NCBI GenBank assembly: GCA_016218765.1
Contig: JACRCZ010000017.1
Coordinates: 1 to 64,000, forward strand
DNA: 64,000 nucleotides
Direction: 5' to 3'
From: Deltaproteobacteria bacterium
Lineage (GTDB): Bacteria > Myxococcota_A > Polyangia > DRWM01 > JAAZOP01
Part shown: piece by piece, positions 1 to 8,120 of the stretch
Layout: every line of letters begins with the position of its first letter
How positions within the stretch are numbered: position 1 is the first letter of the stretch
Notes under the pieces: generated by a model
Seen by the model: the letters and a program-made list of their open reading frames with translations, nothing else
Database searches by the model: none
Told to the model about the DNA's origin: nothing
Translations under genes and position numbers: made by a program

Positions 1-348
1 CACCCACCATCCAGCCCCCACAGGAGTAAGCAACCTTAGGCAGTCAAACCCTTACAAACGTGACACGGCTACACCCGACACCCCCCACCCCTCCACCGCT
101 CCACCCCTGCGCACGCCTTGCGCAACCGATGCCTCGCCCCGGGACTCGCGGACACCTCGCCTGCGCACCCCTTGCGCATCGACGGGAGGTTCGAAGGAGA
201 CAGCATGGCTAGAAACACCCGCAATCACGGGTGGTTGTTCCGCCACACCCCCGGCGGGCACGGAACGTGCTTTGTTTCGCCGCGTGAGGCGACCATGGGA
301 CGCCGCATCGGCCCCATAGGTCGCCACCCCACGGAAGGAGAGTCCACC
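1..348. other. non-coding leader region upstream of small Cys/Gly-rich gene
   Basis: No convincing independent gene is visible. Bases about 90-106 hold a short stretch of the ACCGCTCC octamer repeat seen elsewhere in the window. The motif GCGCA-N6-TTGCGCA-like occurs twice (around 111-124 and 171-180). An RBS-like GAAGGAGA precedes an ATG at 205 that is in frame with the following gene. A small hairpin (ACCCG/CGGGT) lies near 219-233. The region may be a long 5' leader or may encode an N-terminal extension. Confidence 0.4.
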
Positions 349-693
349 ATGGCCAAGCACTTCACCTGGATCATCGTCGCCGGCTGCCTCGTCGCCGCCA
401 CCGCCCTCGCCGCCACGACTCCCCCGGCGCCCGCGGACCCCGCCCCCGCCGAGTCGGTCGCGGCACCTCTCGTCTGCTCCCCCGTCCTCGCCTGCCCCCA
501 CGGACAGAACGGCGACGGCGAACACCGCTGCGGCTGCCAGGGCGGTGACGGCGAGCACCAGTGCAACGGCGACGGCTCCTGCGGCTGCGGTCGCTTCGTC
601 GATGAGAACGGCGACGGCGTCTGCGACAACCGCGGCCAGGGCGGCTGCGGCTGTGGCGGCGGTCAGCAGGAAGAAGAGCAGAGCGGTTCGTAG
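349..693 (+). CDS. small exported Cys/Gly-rich protein
   Basis: This is an unrecognised 114-residue protein. Residues 1-21 form a clean signal peptide (MAKH, then a hydrophobic stretch ending ALAAT). A Pro/Ala-rich linker follows, then a mature part rich in Cys, Gly and Asp with the repeated pattern C-G-C-x-G-G-D-G-E-H and an acidic end (EEEQ). The start at ATG 349 is chosen because GGAAGGAG lies 8-9 bases upstream and gives an exact signal peptide. ATG 205, also with a good RBS, would add 48 residues that spoil the export signal. The Asp/Gly-rich 'DENGDGVCD' stretch resembles a calcium-binding loop. Role unknown; metal binding is possible but is inference. Confidence 0.6.
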   Translation: MAKHFTWIIVAGCLVAATALAATTPPAPADPAPAESVAAPLVCSPVLACPHGQNGDGEHRCGCQGGDGEHQCNGDGSCGCGRFVDENGDGVCDNRGQGGCGCGGGQQEEEQSGS

Positions 694-707
694 TCCGCCC
701 TCGCCCC

Positions 708-2186
708 CTACCTCCTCCAGAACGCGCGCGTGGCGAGCACCAGGACCGTGACCAGCTCCAGGCGGCCGACGAGCATCTCGTAGGTCAGCACCCACAGCGC
801 GAACGGCGACAGATGGCCGTAGTTGGTCGTCGGCCCGACCGCCCCGAAACCCGGCCCGACGTTGCCCAGCGTCGCCGCGACCGCGCTCGCCGACGTCGTC
901 AGGTCCTGCCCCGTCGCGGCCACCAGGATGACGCCGACCACGAAGTGCGCCACGTACAGCACGATGAACGCCAGGGTCAGCGAGACGATCGCCTCGGGAA
1001 CCGCGCGGCCGTCGATGCGCAACGGCAGCACCGCCCGCGGGTGGGCCACCCGCGCCAGCTCCCGCCACGCGTGCTTGGCCGCGACGATCAGCCGGGACAC
1101 CTTGATCGCCCCGGCGGTCGAGCCCGAGCAGCCCCCGATGAACATCAGCAGGACGAGCAGGAACGGCACCACCGGCGCCGAGGCCGCCCAGGAATGGAAG
1201 TCGGCGGAATTGTAGCCGGTGGTCGTCATCAGCGTGACCACCTGGAACGAGGCGTGGCGCAGCGCCGGCCCCGGCCCGCCGTAGGCCCCGGCATCCCACA
1301 ACGCTGCCGCGACCCCCAGCGTGAACAGCGCGAGGATCGCCAGGTACGTCCGGGCCTCGGTGTCCCGCAAGTACAACAGCGGCTTGCGCTCGCTGAACAG
1401 TCGGACGTGCAGGGCGAAGTTCATCCCCGCGACGACCATGAAGAAGGTCAGCACGCCTTCGATCGCCGGGCTGTTCCAGTGCATGATCCCGGAGTTCTTC
1501 GTGGAGAATCCCCCCGTGGCCATCGTCGTGAACGTGTGGCACAGCGCGTCGAACCAGCCCATCCCCGCAAGCGCCAGGGCGAGGAGCTGTGCGACCGAGA
1601 TGGCGACGTACGCGACCCACAGCAGCCGCGCGGTGTCCCGCAGGTGCGGCGTGATCTTGTCCTTCGTCGTGCCCGGCACCTCGGCCCGGAACAGCTCCTG
1701 CGCACCGACGCCCAGGATCGGCAGGATCGCGACGAACAGGACGATGATGCCCATCCCCCCCAGCCACTGGCTGCCGTGACGCCACAACAGCAGCCCGTGC
1801 GGCAGCGATTCCACGTCCGCGATGACCGTGGACCCCGTCGTCGTGTACCCCGACACGATCTCGAAGATGCAGGCCGAGAACGAGCGCAGGATCGGCACAT
1901 CGTGCAGGTGCCCGTAGGCGAAGAACGGCAGCGCGCCGAAGAACGACGCCGAGACCCAGGCCAGCGCCACCGTCAGCAGGCTTCCGCGCCGCCCAATTTC
2001 GGCGCCCCGGCCGCGCAGCGCCAGCGAGACCCCGCCTCCCGCGAGGATCGCCGCCCCGACCGCGATCCCCAGGGCCGCCGCGTCCGGCTCGCCCAGCACC
2101 ACGGCCACGACGAGCGGAATCGCCATGGCCCCGCCGATCAGCAGCGTGATCAGCGCGGTCAGCCGGACGACGCTCGCCCAGGGCAT
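708..2186 (-). CDS. trkH: Trk/Ktr-type potassium transporter membrane subunit
   Basis: This 492-residue polytopic inner-membrane protein is the ion-conducting subunit of a K+ uptake system. The four TrkH-type pore loops are visible in order: GYTTTGST, TMATGGFST, TLMTTTGYNS and TLGNVGPGFG. Each carries the central Gly that lines the selectivity filter. The motif GGCSGSTAGAIKV follows the third loop, as in the family. Its ATG overlaps the trkA TGA by one base, so the two are translationally coupled. Length is normal for TrkH (about 480). K+ specificity rests on the family. Confidence 0.93.
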   Translation of the reverse strand: MPWASVVRLTALITLLIGGAMAIPLVVAVVLGEPDAAALGIAVGAAILAGGGVSLALRGRGAEIGRRGSLLTVALAWVSASFFGALPFFAYGHLHDVPILRSFSACIFEIVSGYTTTGSTVIADVESLPHGLLLWRHGSQWLGGMGIIVLFVAILPILGVGAQELFRAEVPGTTKDKITPHLRDTARLLWVAYVAISVAQLLALALAGMGWFDALCHTFTTMATGGFSTKNSGIMHWNSPAIEGVLTFFMVVAGMNFALHVRLFSERKPLLYLRDTEARTYLAILALFTLGVAAALWDAGAYGGPGPALRHASFQVVTLMTTTGYNSADFHSWAASAPVVPFLLVLLMFIGGCSGSTAGAIKVSRLIVAAKHAWRELARVAHPRAVLPLRIDGRAVPEAIVSLTLAFIVLYVAHFVVGVILVAATGQDLTTSASAVAATLGNVGPGFGAVGPTTNYGHLSPFALWVLTYEMLVGRLELVTVLVLATRAFWRR

Positions 2187-3571
2187 CAGGAACCGTTCGG
2201 GCGCGCCGGCGGAAGGCTGTCGCTCCGCCCGGTGAACAGCTTCTCGACCTTGTGGATGATCCGCCGCTCCACGATCGTCACGACCCGGTCGCCCGGCACG
2301 ATCACCGTGTCGCCGTGCGGCACGAGCACGGCATCCCCGCGCGCCACCGCCAGCACCATCGCCCCCTGCGGAAAGCCGGTGTCCTTGAGCGGCACGGCCA
2401 CCAGCTTCGACGCCTCCAGCGCCTGCAGCTCGATCACCTCCGCGTCGCGCGACCACAGCGCGTGCACGCCCAGGATCCGTCCGCGGCGAACGAGCTGCAG
2501 GATCGACCCGACCACGGCGGACTGCGGCGACGTCGCCGCGTCGATCCCGATCGACGGCGCCAGGTGCTCGTACGTCGCGCTCGCCGCCGCCACCATCGCC
2601 AGCCGCGCCCCGAGCGACTTGGCGAGCAGCGCGGCGGGGATGTTCCGCTCCTCGTGGCGCGAGCAGGCCACGAAGGCGTCGATCGCGTCGATGCCCTCCT
2701 CCCGCAGCACCTCCGGATCGGTCCCGTCGCCCTGCACCACCAGCGCCTGCGGCACCCGCTCCGCGCAGACGCGGCAGCGCTCCGCGTCGGAGGACAGGAT
2801 CTTCACGGAGATCCGCGCCGCCGACAGCGCCATCGCCAGGTAGGTCGCCAGATCCTCGGCGCCGAAGATCATCACCCGCCGCACCGGCTGCCCCGACTTC
2901 CCCGCGAAGCGCAGCACCGCCGCCGCATCCTCGCTCCGGCACGCCACATAGGCGATGTCCCCCGCCTCCATCCGGTCCGGACCGCGCGGGATCGTCAGCG
3001 TGCCGCGGTGCTCGATGCACGCCACGCGCATCTGCACCGTGGCCAGCGGCCGGATCTCCGTCAGCGTGCGCCCCGCAGGCGGACTGCCGGCCTCGATGCG
3101 CAGGCCCAGCACCAGCACCCGCCCGCCCAGGAGCGGAATCACGTCCAGCGCGCCCGGCGCGCTGACCGCACGCGCGATGCGGCGCGCCGCCTCCTCCTCC
3201 GGATTGATCGCCGACGCCAGCCCGAACGGCTCGCCCCGGAACACCTCGGGGTCCGCGTGGTACTCCGGGTCCCGCACCCGCGCGACCCGCATCGCCCCCG
3301 GCGCAAGCCGGCCGGCGATCAGGCACGCCAGCAGGTTGACCTCGTCGCTGTCCGTCACCGCGATCACCAGGCCCGCCGTCTCGATCCCGGTACGCCGCAA
3401 CACCACCGGCGAGCAACCCGTCCCCTCGACCGCGGCGACGTCCAGCCGGCCGGCGACGTCCCCCAGACGCCCCGCGTCTCGGTCCACCAGCACGACCTCA
3501 TGCTTCTCGAACGTCAAGCGTTCCGCGATCGCGAATCCGACCTGCCCGGCGCCCACGATGACCACGCGCAT
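2186..3571 (-). CDS. trkA: Trk potassium uptake regulatory subunit (NAD-binding)
   Basis: This is a 461-residue cytoplasmic gating subunit for TrkH. It has the usual TrkA layout: RCK-N (starting MRVVIVGAGQVG, a classic Rossmann glycine motif), TrkA-C, a second RCK-N and a second TrkA-C. The second Rossmann motif is degenerate (IFGAEDLA), so NAD(H) binding is likely confined to the first half. The start is the ATG directly before the Rossmann strand. Longer in-frame extensions upstream lie in low-complexity DNA. It is transcribed with trkH in the order trkA-trkH and is divergent from the histidine kinase gene. Confidence 0.93.
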   Translation of the reverse strand: MRVVIVGAGQVGFAIAERLTFEKHEVVLVDRDAGRLGDVAGRLDVAAVEGTGCSPVVLRRTGIETAGLVIAVTDSDEVNLLACLIAGRLAPGAMRVARVRDPEYHADPEVFRGEPFGLASAINPEEEAARRIARAVSAPGALDVIPLLGGRVLVLGLRIEAGSPPAGRTLTEIRPLATVQMRVACIEHRGTLTIPRGPDRMEAGDIAYVACRSEDAAAVLRFAGKSGQPVRRVMIFGAEDLATYLAMALSAARISVKILSSDAERCRVCAERVPQALVVQGDGTDPEVLREEGIDAIDAFVACSRHEERNIPAALLAKSLGARLAMVAAASATYEHLAPSIGIDAATSPQSAVVGSILQLVRRGRILGVHALWSRDAEVIELQALEASKLVAVPLKDTGFPQGAMVLAVARGDAVLVPHGDTVIVPGDRVVTIVERRIIHKVEKLFTGRSDSLPPARPNGS

Positions 3572-3662
3572 GGTGACGGACCCGTAGCACAACCGCCACG
3601 CCCCCCGCCAGCCTCCCCGCCGGAATCCGGAGACCTCACCCCGCGCCTTCCCCTCCACCACC

Positions 3663-3697
3663 GTTCCTCGTTCCTTGTTCCTTGTTCCTTGTTCCTG
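3663..3697. repeat. tandem heptamer GTTCCTT, five copies
   Basis: Five consecutive 7-base units (GTTCCTC, GTTCCTT three times, GTTCCTG) lie in the divergent spacer between trkA and the histidine kinase gene. Copy number of such heptamers usually varies between strains. It could affect spacing of regulatory elements, but no promoter is evident inside it. Confidence 0.8.
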
Positions 3698-3734
3698 GCT
3701 TGTTCGTTTGTCCCCCGCCCCGCCCCATCCTAGG

Positions 3735-5102
3735 ATGTGGGCCGTGCCCACTCTCACCAGACCGCTCACCCGCCCGCCCCGCCCCGCGCTCTCGCTCGCC
3801 GCCGCCCTTCTCGCCCTCGCCGCACTGGGCGCCGTCGCCGCCTGGCAGACCTCCGCGGGACTCGACCACATCGACCGCATGATGGCCGAACGCTCCCGGA
3901 CGCTGTACCGCATGGTCGCCACCGAGGTCCGCAACGTCGCCCGCTACGGTACCGCACGCCTCGAGCGCCTGGACGAAGTCTTGGCCGAGATCGCCGCGGG
4001 CGGCGACGTCCAGGCCACCGTGTTGCAGAAGGTCGACGGCTCCATCCGCCTCGCGCACGGAGACCTGCCCGACCCGCTGCCCGACTACCCCCGCAACGGC
4101 CGCGACTACCTGCTCGACGAGCCGGTCCTCCTCATCGCCGGGCCCGTCCACATCGAGACGCAGGGCTGCGGCACCTGTACCGGCTGCTCCGGCGAGGTCA
4201 CGGGCTGCGGCGGCCCCGGCGGGGGCATCGCCGGCGACTACGAAGTACTCCTCGCACTCGACGCGTCCCCCTATTCCGTCCTGCGCCGCACGGTGTGGAT
4301 GCAGGCCGTCGCCGGCGCCCTCCTCCTGCTCGGCCTCGCCGCCGGCCTCCTGCTCTACCGCCGCCAGACCCTCCAGACCGCCGCCATGCGCGAGGCGCTC
4401 GCCGTCGCCGACGAGCGCGGCCGCTCCTTCGAACGCCTCGGACGCGTCGCCGCCGGCCTCGCCCACGAGATCAAGAACCCCGTCGGCTCCCTCCGCGGCT
4501 TCGCCCAGCTCCTCGCCGAGGACGCCACCCCGGGCTCGAAACAGGCCGAGTACGCCGGTCTCATGGTCGCCGAGCTCGACGGCATCACCAGACGCGTCGA
4601 CCGCCTGCGCGACGTCGCCCGCCCCTCCCCGCCCGAGCTCCGCGCCGCTCGTCCCAACGAAACCATCCGCCGCGTCGCCGCCCTCCTCGAGCCCGACCTC
4701 GCCGCGCGCGCGCTGAAGCTGCGCCTTGACCTCCCCCCCGACCCCGGGCCCGACGCGATGCTCGACGCCGAACGCTTCCGCGACGCCGTCGTGAACCTCG
4801 TGATCAACGCCATCGAGGCTTCCCCCGAGCGCGGCACCGTCACGCTGAAGCTCGCGACGCGCTCGCCCGACGACCGGCTCGTGCTCGAGGTCGCGGACCA
4901 GGGACCCGGCATCGCGCCGGACGATCGCGAGCGCGCCCTGCGCCCGTTCTTCTCCACCAAGTCCGGCGGCCTGGGCCTGGGACTGGCGGTCGCACAGCAG
5001 GCGTTCGAGGATCACGGCGGCTCGCTGGAAATCGACGCGGCGCCGGGCGGCGGAGCGCTCCTGCGCGCCGTCTGGCCGCGGAGGACGCACCGTGGCGCCT
5101 AG
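3735..5102 (+). CDS. sensor histidine kinase with Cys-rich periplasmic domain (ZraS/NtrB-like)
   Basis: This is a membrane-bound sensor kinase of 455 residues. After a basic N-terminus comes a first membrane segment (about 20-42), then a periplasmic domain of roughly 150 residues, then a second membrane segment (AGALLLLGLAAGLLL) and the kinase core. The core has the H-box (AHEIKNP), N-box (VINAIEASP), G1 (DQGPGI) and G2 (GGLGLGLAV). The periplasmic domain holds a striking cluster CGTCTGCSG followed by GCGG, which suggests metal or redox sensing (inference). The 3' end overlaps the next gene by 11 bases, so the pair is co-translated. Start ATG 3735 is likely; upstream codons encode the repeat tract. 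Confidence 0.88.
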   Translation: MWAVPTLTRPLTRPPRPALSLAAALLALAALGAVAAWQTSAGLDHIDRMMAERSRTLYRMVATEVRNVARYGTARLERLDEVLAEIAAGGDVQATVLQKVDGSIRLAHGDLPDPLPDYPRNGRDYLLDEPVLLIAGPVHIETQGCGTCTGCSGEVTGCGGPGGGIAGDYEVLLALDASPYSVLRRTVWMQAVAGALLLLGLAAGLLLYRRQTLQTAAMREALAVADERGRSFERLGRVAAGLAHEIKNPVGSLRGFAQLLAEDATPGSKQAEYAGLMVAELDGITRRVDRLRDVARPSPPELRAARPNETIRRVAALLEPDLAARALKLRLDLPPDPGPDAMLDAERFRDAVVNLVINAIEASPERGTVTLKLATRSPDDRLVLEVADQGPGIAPDDRERALRPFFSTKSGGLGLGLAVAQQAFEDHGGSLEIDAAPGGGALLRAVWPRRTHRGA

Positions 5103-6441
5103 GACCATCCTCATCGCCGACGACGACGCCGCACACCGCCGCATGCTCGGCGCCGCGCTCGAATCCGCCGGATTCGCCTGCCGCTTCGCCGCCGACGGCG
5201 AGGAAGCCGTCCGATCGGCGACCACGACGCCCCCCGAGCTCCTCCTCCTCGACGTCCGCATGCCCCGCCTCGACGGCATCGAGGCGCTGCGCCGCATCGC
5301 GGAAGAACTCCCGGCGCTGCCCGTCGTGATCGTCACCGCCCACGGCGACGTGCGCACCGCCGTCGAGGCCATGAAGCTCGGCGCCCGCGACTTCATCGAG
5401 AAACCCGTCGACATCGACGAGCTGCGCAACGTCGTTCAGGACATCCTCGAGCGCCCCGCACCCGACAAGGTCGATGGCGGCGGCGAGACCGACGAGCCCC
5501 GCACCCTCGTCGGACCCAGCGCCGCGATGGCCAAGGTGCGCCAGACCGTCCGCCTCGCCGCGAAGTCGAACGCCACCGTGCTCGTCCACGGCGAGAGCGG
5601 TACCGGCAAGGAAGTCGTCGCACGCGCCATCCACGACCTTTCGGACCGCCGCACGGGCCCGTTCGTCGCGCTCAATTGCGCCGCCGTGCCCGAGGGCCTT
5701 CTGGAGAGCGAGCTGTTCGGCCACGAGAAAGGCGCGTTCACCGGCGCCGGCGCGCGCCACGCGGGACGCTTCGAGGCCGCCGGCGGCGGCACGCTGCTCC
5801 TCGACGAGATCGGGGAAATGCGCCCGCCGCTCCAGGCGCGCCTCCTTCGCGCGCTCCAGGAGCGTTCCTTCGAGCGCCTAGGCGGGACCTCGCCGGTCCA
5901 CGTCGACATCCGCGTCGTCGCCGCCACCAACCGCGACCTGCGCGCCGACATCGCGCAAAAACGGTTTCGAGAGGACCTCTACTACCGCCTCGCCGTCGTC
6001 GAAATCGCCATGCCGCCGCTCCGCGACCGCCGCGAGGACATCCTCCCCACGGCCCAGCACCTCCTCGCCCGCCTCCGGCCGGAGGCGCGCCCACGCCTGA
6101 CCGCCGAGGCGGCGGCGGGCCTGACGCTGCACGACTGGCCGGGAAACGTCCGCGAGCTGGCCAACGTCCTCGAGCGCGCCCTCCTCTTCGCCGGCACCGG
6201 CGACCTCGCCCCGGAGCACCTCCCGCCCGCGTTGCGCGAGCTGTGCGGCCGCGAGGAAACCCCGGCCGGCCCGCCCGACGCGACCGGCGTCCGCCCCGGC
6301 GTCTCCCTCGAGGCCGTCGAACGCGATCTGATCGAGAAGACCCTGCGCAGCCTCGGCGGCAACCGCTCCCGCACCGCCGAGACCCTCGGCCTCTCCCGCC
6401 GCGCCCTCCTCTACAAGCTCAAACGCTACGGGATCCGCTGA
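5092..6441 (+). CDS. sigma-54-dependent response regulator (NtrC/ZraR family)
   Basis: This 449-residue cognate regulator starts at a GTG inside the end of the kinase gene. Its domains are a receiver (phospho-acceptor Asp in LLLDVRMP, Thr in IVTAHGD, Lys in IEKPVD), a sigma-54 AAA+ domain (Walker A GESGTGKE, an intact GAFTGA loop, Walker B LLLDEIGEM, arginine finger in FREDLYYRL), and a Fis-type HTH (GGNRSRTAETLGLSRRALL). All key residues for sigma-54 activation are intact. This contrasts with the second regulator near 41 kb. Targets cannot be read from the window; coupling to the Cys-rich sensor suggests a metal or envelope-stress regulon. Confidence 0.94.
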   Translation: MAPRTILIADDDAAHRRMLGAALESAGFACRFAADGEEAVRSATTTPPELLLLDVRMPRLDGIEALRRIAEELPALPVVIVTAHGDVRTAVEAMKLGARDFIEKPVDIDELRNVVQDILERPAPDKVDGGGETDEPRTLVGPSAAMAKVRQTVRLAAKSNATVLVHGESGTGKEVVARAIHDLSDRRTGPFVALNCAAVPEGLLESELFGHEKGAFTGAGARHAGRFEAAGGGTLLLDEIGEMRPPLQARLLRALQERSFERLGGTSPVHVDIRVVAATNRDLRADIAQKRFREDLYYRLAVVEIAMPPLRDRREDILPTAQHLLARLRPEARPRLTAEAAAGLTLHDWPGNVRELANVLERALLFAGTGDLAPEHLPPALRELCGREETPAGPPDATGVRPGVSLEAVERDLIEKTLRSLGGNRSRTAETLGLSRRALLYKLKRYGIR

Positions 6442-6472
6442 CCGTCGCTCAAGCACTCCCCGTCACCCCGGA

Positions 6473-6520
6473 CCAACAACTCGTCCCAATTGCCCCACCA
6501 ACAACTCGTCCCAGTCGCCC
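6473..6520. repeat. two direct copies of a 23-base unit, period 25
   Basis: Two near-identical units beginning CCAACAACTCGTCCCA lie between the convergent ends of the response regulator and the HerA-like gene. They differ at two positions near the end. No T-rich terminator hairpin is visible here. Confidence 0.75.
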
Positions 6521-6526
6521 AACTCT

Positions 6527-8074
6527 TTACGCCACCGCCTCCGGCGCCTCCTGCGGCATCGTCGCCCACCAATCCGCGCGCAGGTCGCGGCCGCCCTCCA
6601 CCGTCCGTCGCGCCGCGCAGTACATGAACCGCGGCTCCCCCTCCACCCAGCGCCCGGCCAGCAGCGCCCGCCCCGGTCCGAACTCCACGCACTTCTCCAG
6701 CAGCCGCGGCGGCACCCCGTCCAGCGCCGGCAGCGACTCCACCGCCCGCCGCACGGCGCTCGCACCGATCCGCATCACCGCCATGTTCTCGAACTCCGAC
6801 AGCACGTACGGGTCGACCTTGTCCGGCCGCTGCGTCGCGAGCACCAGGAACATCCCGAACTTCCGCCCCTCCGCCGCGATCGTCCGGAACTCCTCCCGGA
6901 TCGCCTCCTCCGTCCGGCTGCGCGGCGCCGAGGGCACCAGGATGTGCGCCTCGTCCACCACGATGAACGTCGGCGCCCGCCGGTCGCCCTCCGCCGGCCC
7001 CTTGAGCGCCTTCTCCCAGCGCCTCGTCGACTGGTGCCACTCCCACCGCAGGAGCGCGTTCACGGCCATCAGCCGGGACCGCCGGTCCGGCAGCGACGCC
7101 AGATCGATGACGTCCAGACGCCCCTCCGGCAGGCTGTGGTCCTGGCCCGCCCCCAGCTCCGTGTCGATGAACCCGCTGTCCCCGCGCTCGCGCGCCACGT
7201 TGAGATAGAACCGCTCGACGTCCGGCGAGACGTGCCGCAACGCCCGCACGGCCTCCTCCGCCAGCCGCACGACCTTCGAGTTGCGGTACAGGCGCCCGAC
7301 GATGCTCGTGTCCTCTCCCGACGCCGCGCGCTGTGCGTCGTCGAACGCGCCGCGCAGCCTCGGGTGCGACTGGATGAGCTGGATCCGCTCCTGCTCGTTC
7401 AGGTTCCGCCCGTGCCGCAGCAGCTCCTCGGCCACGTCCAGGAGCCCGCGCCCCGGATGGAGCCGGCGCGTCAGCGGCTGCACGCCCGACGGGACGTCGT
7501 GCCCGATCTGCGCGATGAGCTGCACGAAGCGGTGGCACAGGTGCAGCTCCGACCGCCACTTCGGCTCCAGCTCCTCCGCCAGGAAGTCCGGCGAGATCGA
7601 CGTCCACGGGATCCGCAGCCGCTCGTACGGCGCCTCCATCTCGTCCCGCATCGTCCGGATCCGCGTCGAGACCCGCCGCCACCGCCGCTCGAACGACTCA
7701 CGCCGCGCTTCGTGCGGCAGCCGTCCCAGCCCCGTGCGCGAGTCGTACTGGCACTCCGTCCACAACGTCTCCGGCTTGACCTCGTGCACGCGCAGGAAGT
7801 CCCCGTTGGAGTCGAACACCACGCACCGCGCCCGCGTCTCCAGCAGCAGCTCCTCGATCATCCGCCCCAACAGGAACGACTTGCCCGCGCCCGACTGCGC
7901 CAGGATCCCCATGTGGCACGCCATCCGCGACGGCGGGACCCGCACCAGGTCCTCCGGCGTCTGCCGTCCCGGCCCGGGCCCGGGCTCCAGCCAGTACTGG
8001 GGATGCAGGTCCTTCGAGATCCGCCACCCGAGAACGAGCGGCACCTCGACACGCGTCTCCGGGACTTCTCTCAT
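6527..8074 (-). CDS. HerA/DUF87-type DNA-translocase ATPase
   Basis: This 515-residue cytoplasmic ATPase resembles HerA/VirB4-like DUF87 proteins, hexameric motors that pump DNA. Walker A is AQSGAGKS at about residues 60-66 and Walker B is FIVVDEAHIL at about 370. A sensor-like ATQRPDK follows. The start ATG has GGAGGAG upstream. The usual partner nuclease NurA is not next to it; the neighbours are envelope lipoproteins. It is the last gene of a minus-strand run starting with the Ser/Thr kinase (kinase, PEGA protein, Cys-lipoprotein, this gene). A DNA end-processing role is the family expectation, but a stand-alone role such as conjugation or defence cannot be excluded. Confidence 0.85.
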   Translation of the reverse strand: MREVPETRVEVPLVLGWRISKDLHPQYWLEPGPGPGRQTPEDLVRVPPSRMACHMGILAQSGAGKSFLLGRMIEELLLETRARCVVFDSNGDFLRVHEVKPETLWTECQYDSRTGLGRLPHEARRESFERRWRRVSTRIRTMRDEMEAPYERLRIPWTSISPDFLAEELEPKWRSELHLCHRFVQLIAQIGHDVPSGVQPLTRRLHPGRGLLDVAEELLRHGRNLNEQERIQLIQSHPRLRGAFDDAQRAASGEDTSIVGRLYRNSKVVRLAEEAVRALRHVSPDVERFYLNVARERGDSGFIDTELGAGQDHSLPEGRLDVIDLASLPDRRSRLMAVNALLRWEWHQSTRRWEKALKGPAEGDRRAPTFIVVDEAHILVPSAPRSRTEEAIREEFRTIAAEGRKFGMFLVLATQRPDKVDPYVLSEFENMAVMRIGASAVRRAVESLPALDGVPPRLLEKCVEFGPGRALLAGRWVEGEPRFMYCAARRTVEGGRDLRADWWATMPQEAPEAVA

Positions 8075-8120
8075 CTCACTCCTCCGCTCCCCCCCTCCCC
8101 CCGCACTCCCCGCACTTCCC

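Noticed and set aside
813-2843. A 676-codon plus-strand open frame over trkH/trkA
   Set aside because: It is Arg/Gln/His-rich shadow sequence, opposite two clear Trk proteins.
2252-3733. A 493-codon plus-strand open frame over trkA
   Set aside because: Composition (His, Arg, Pro) is that of a complementary-frame shadow; trkA on the minus strand is well supported.
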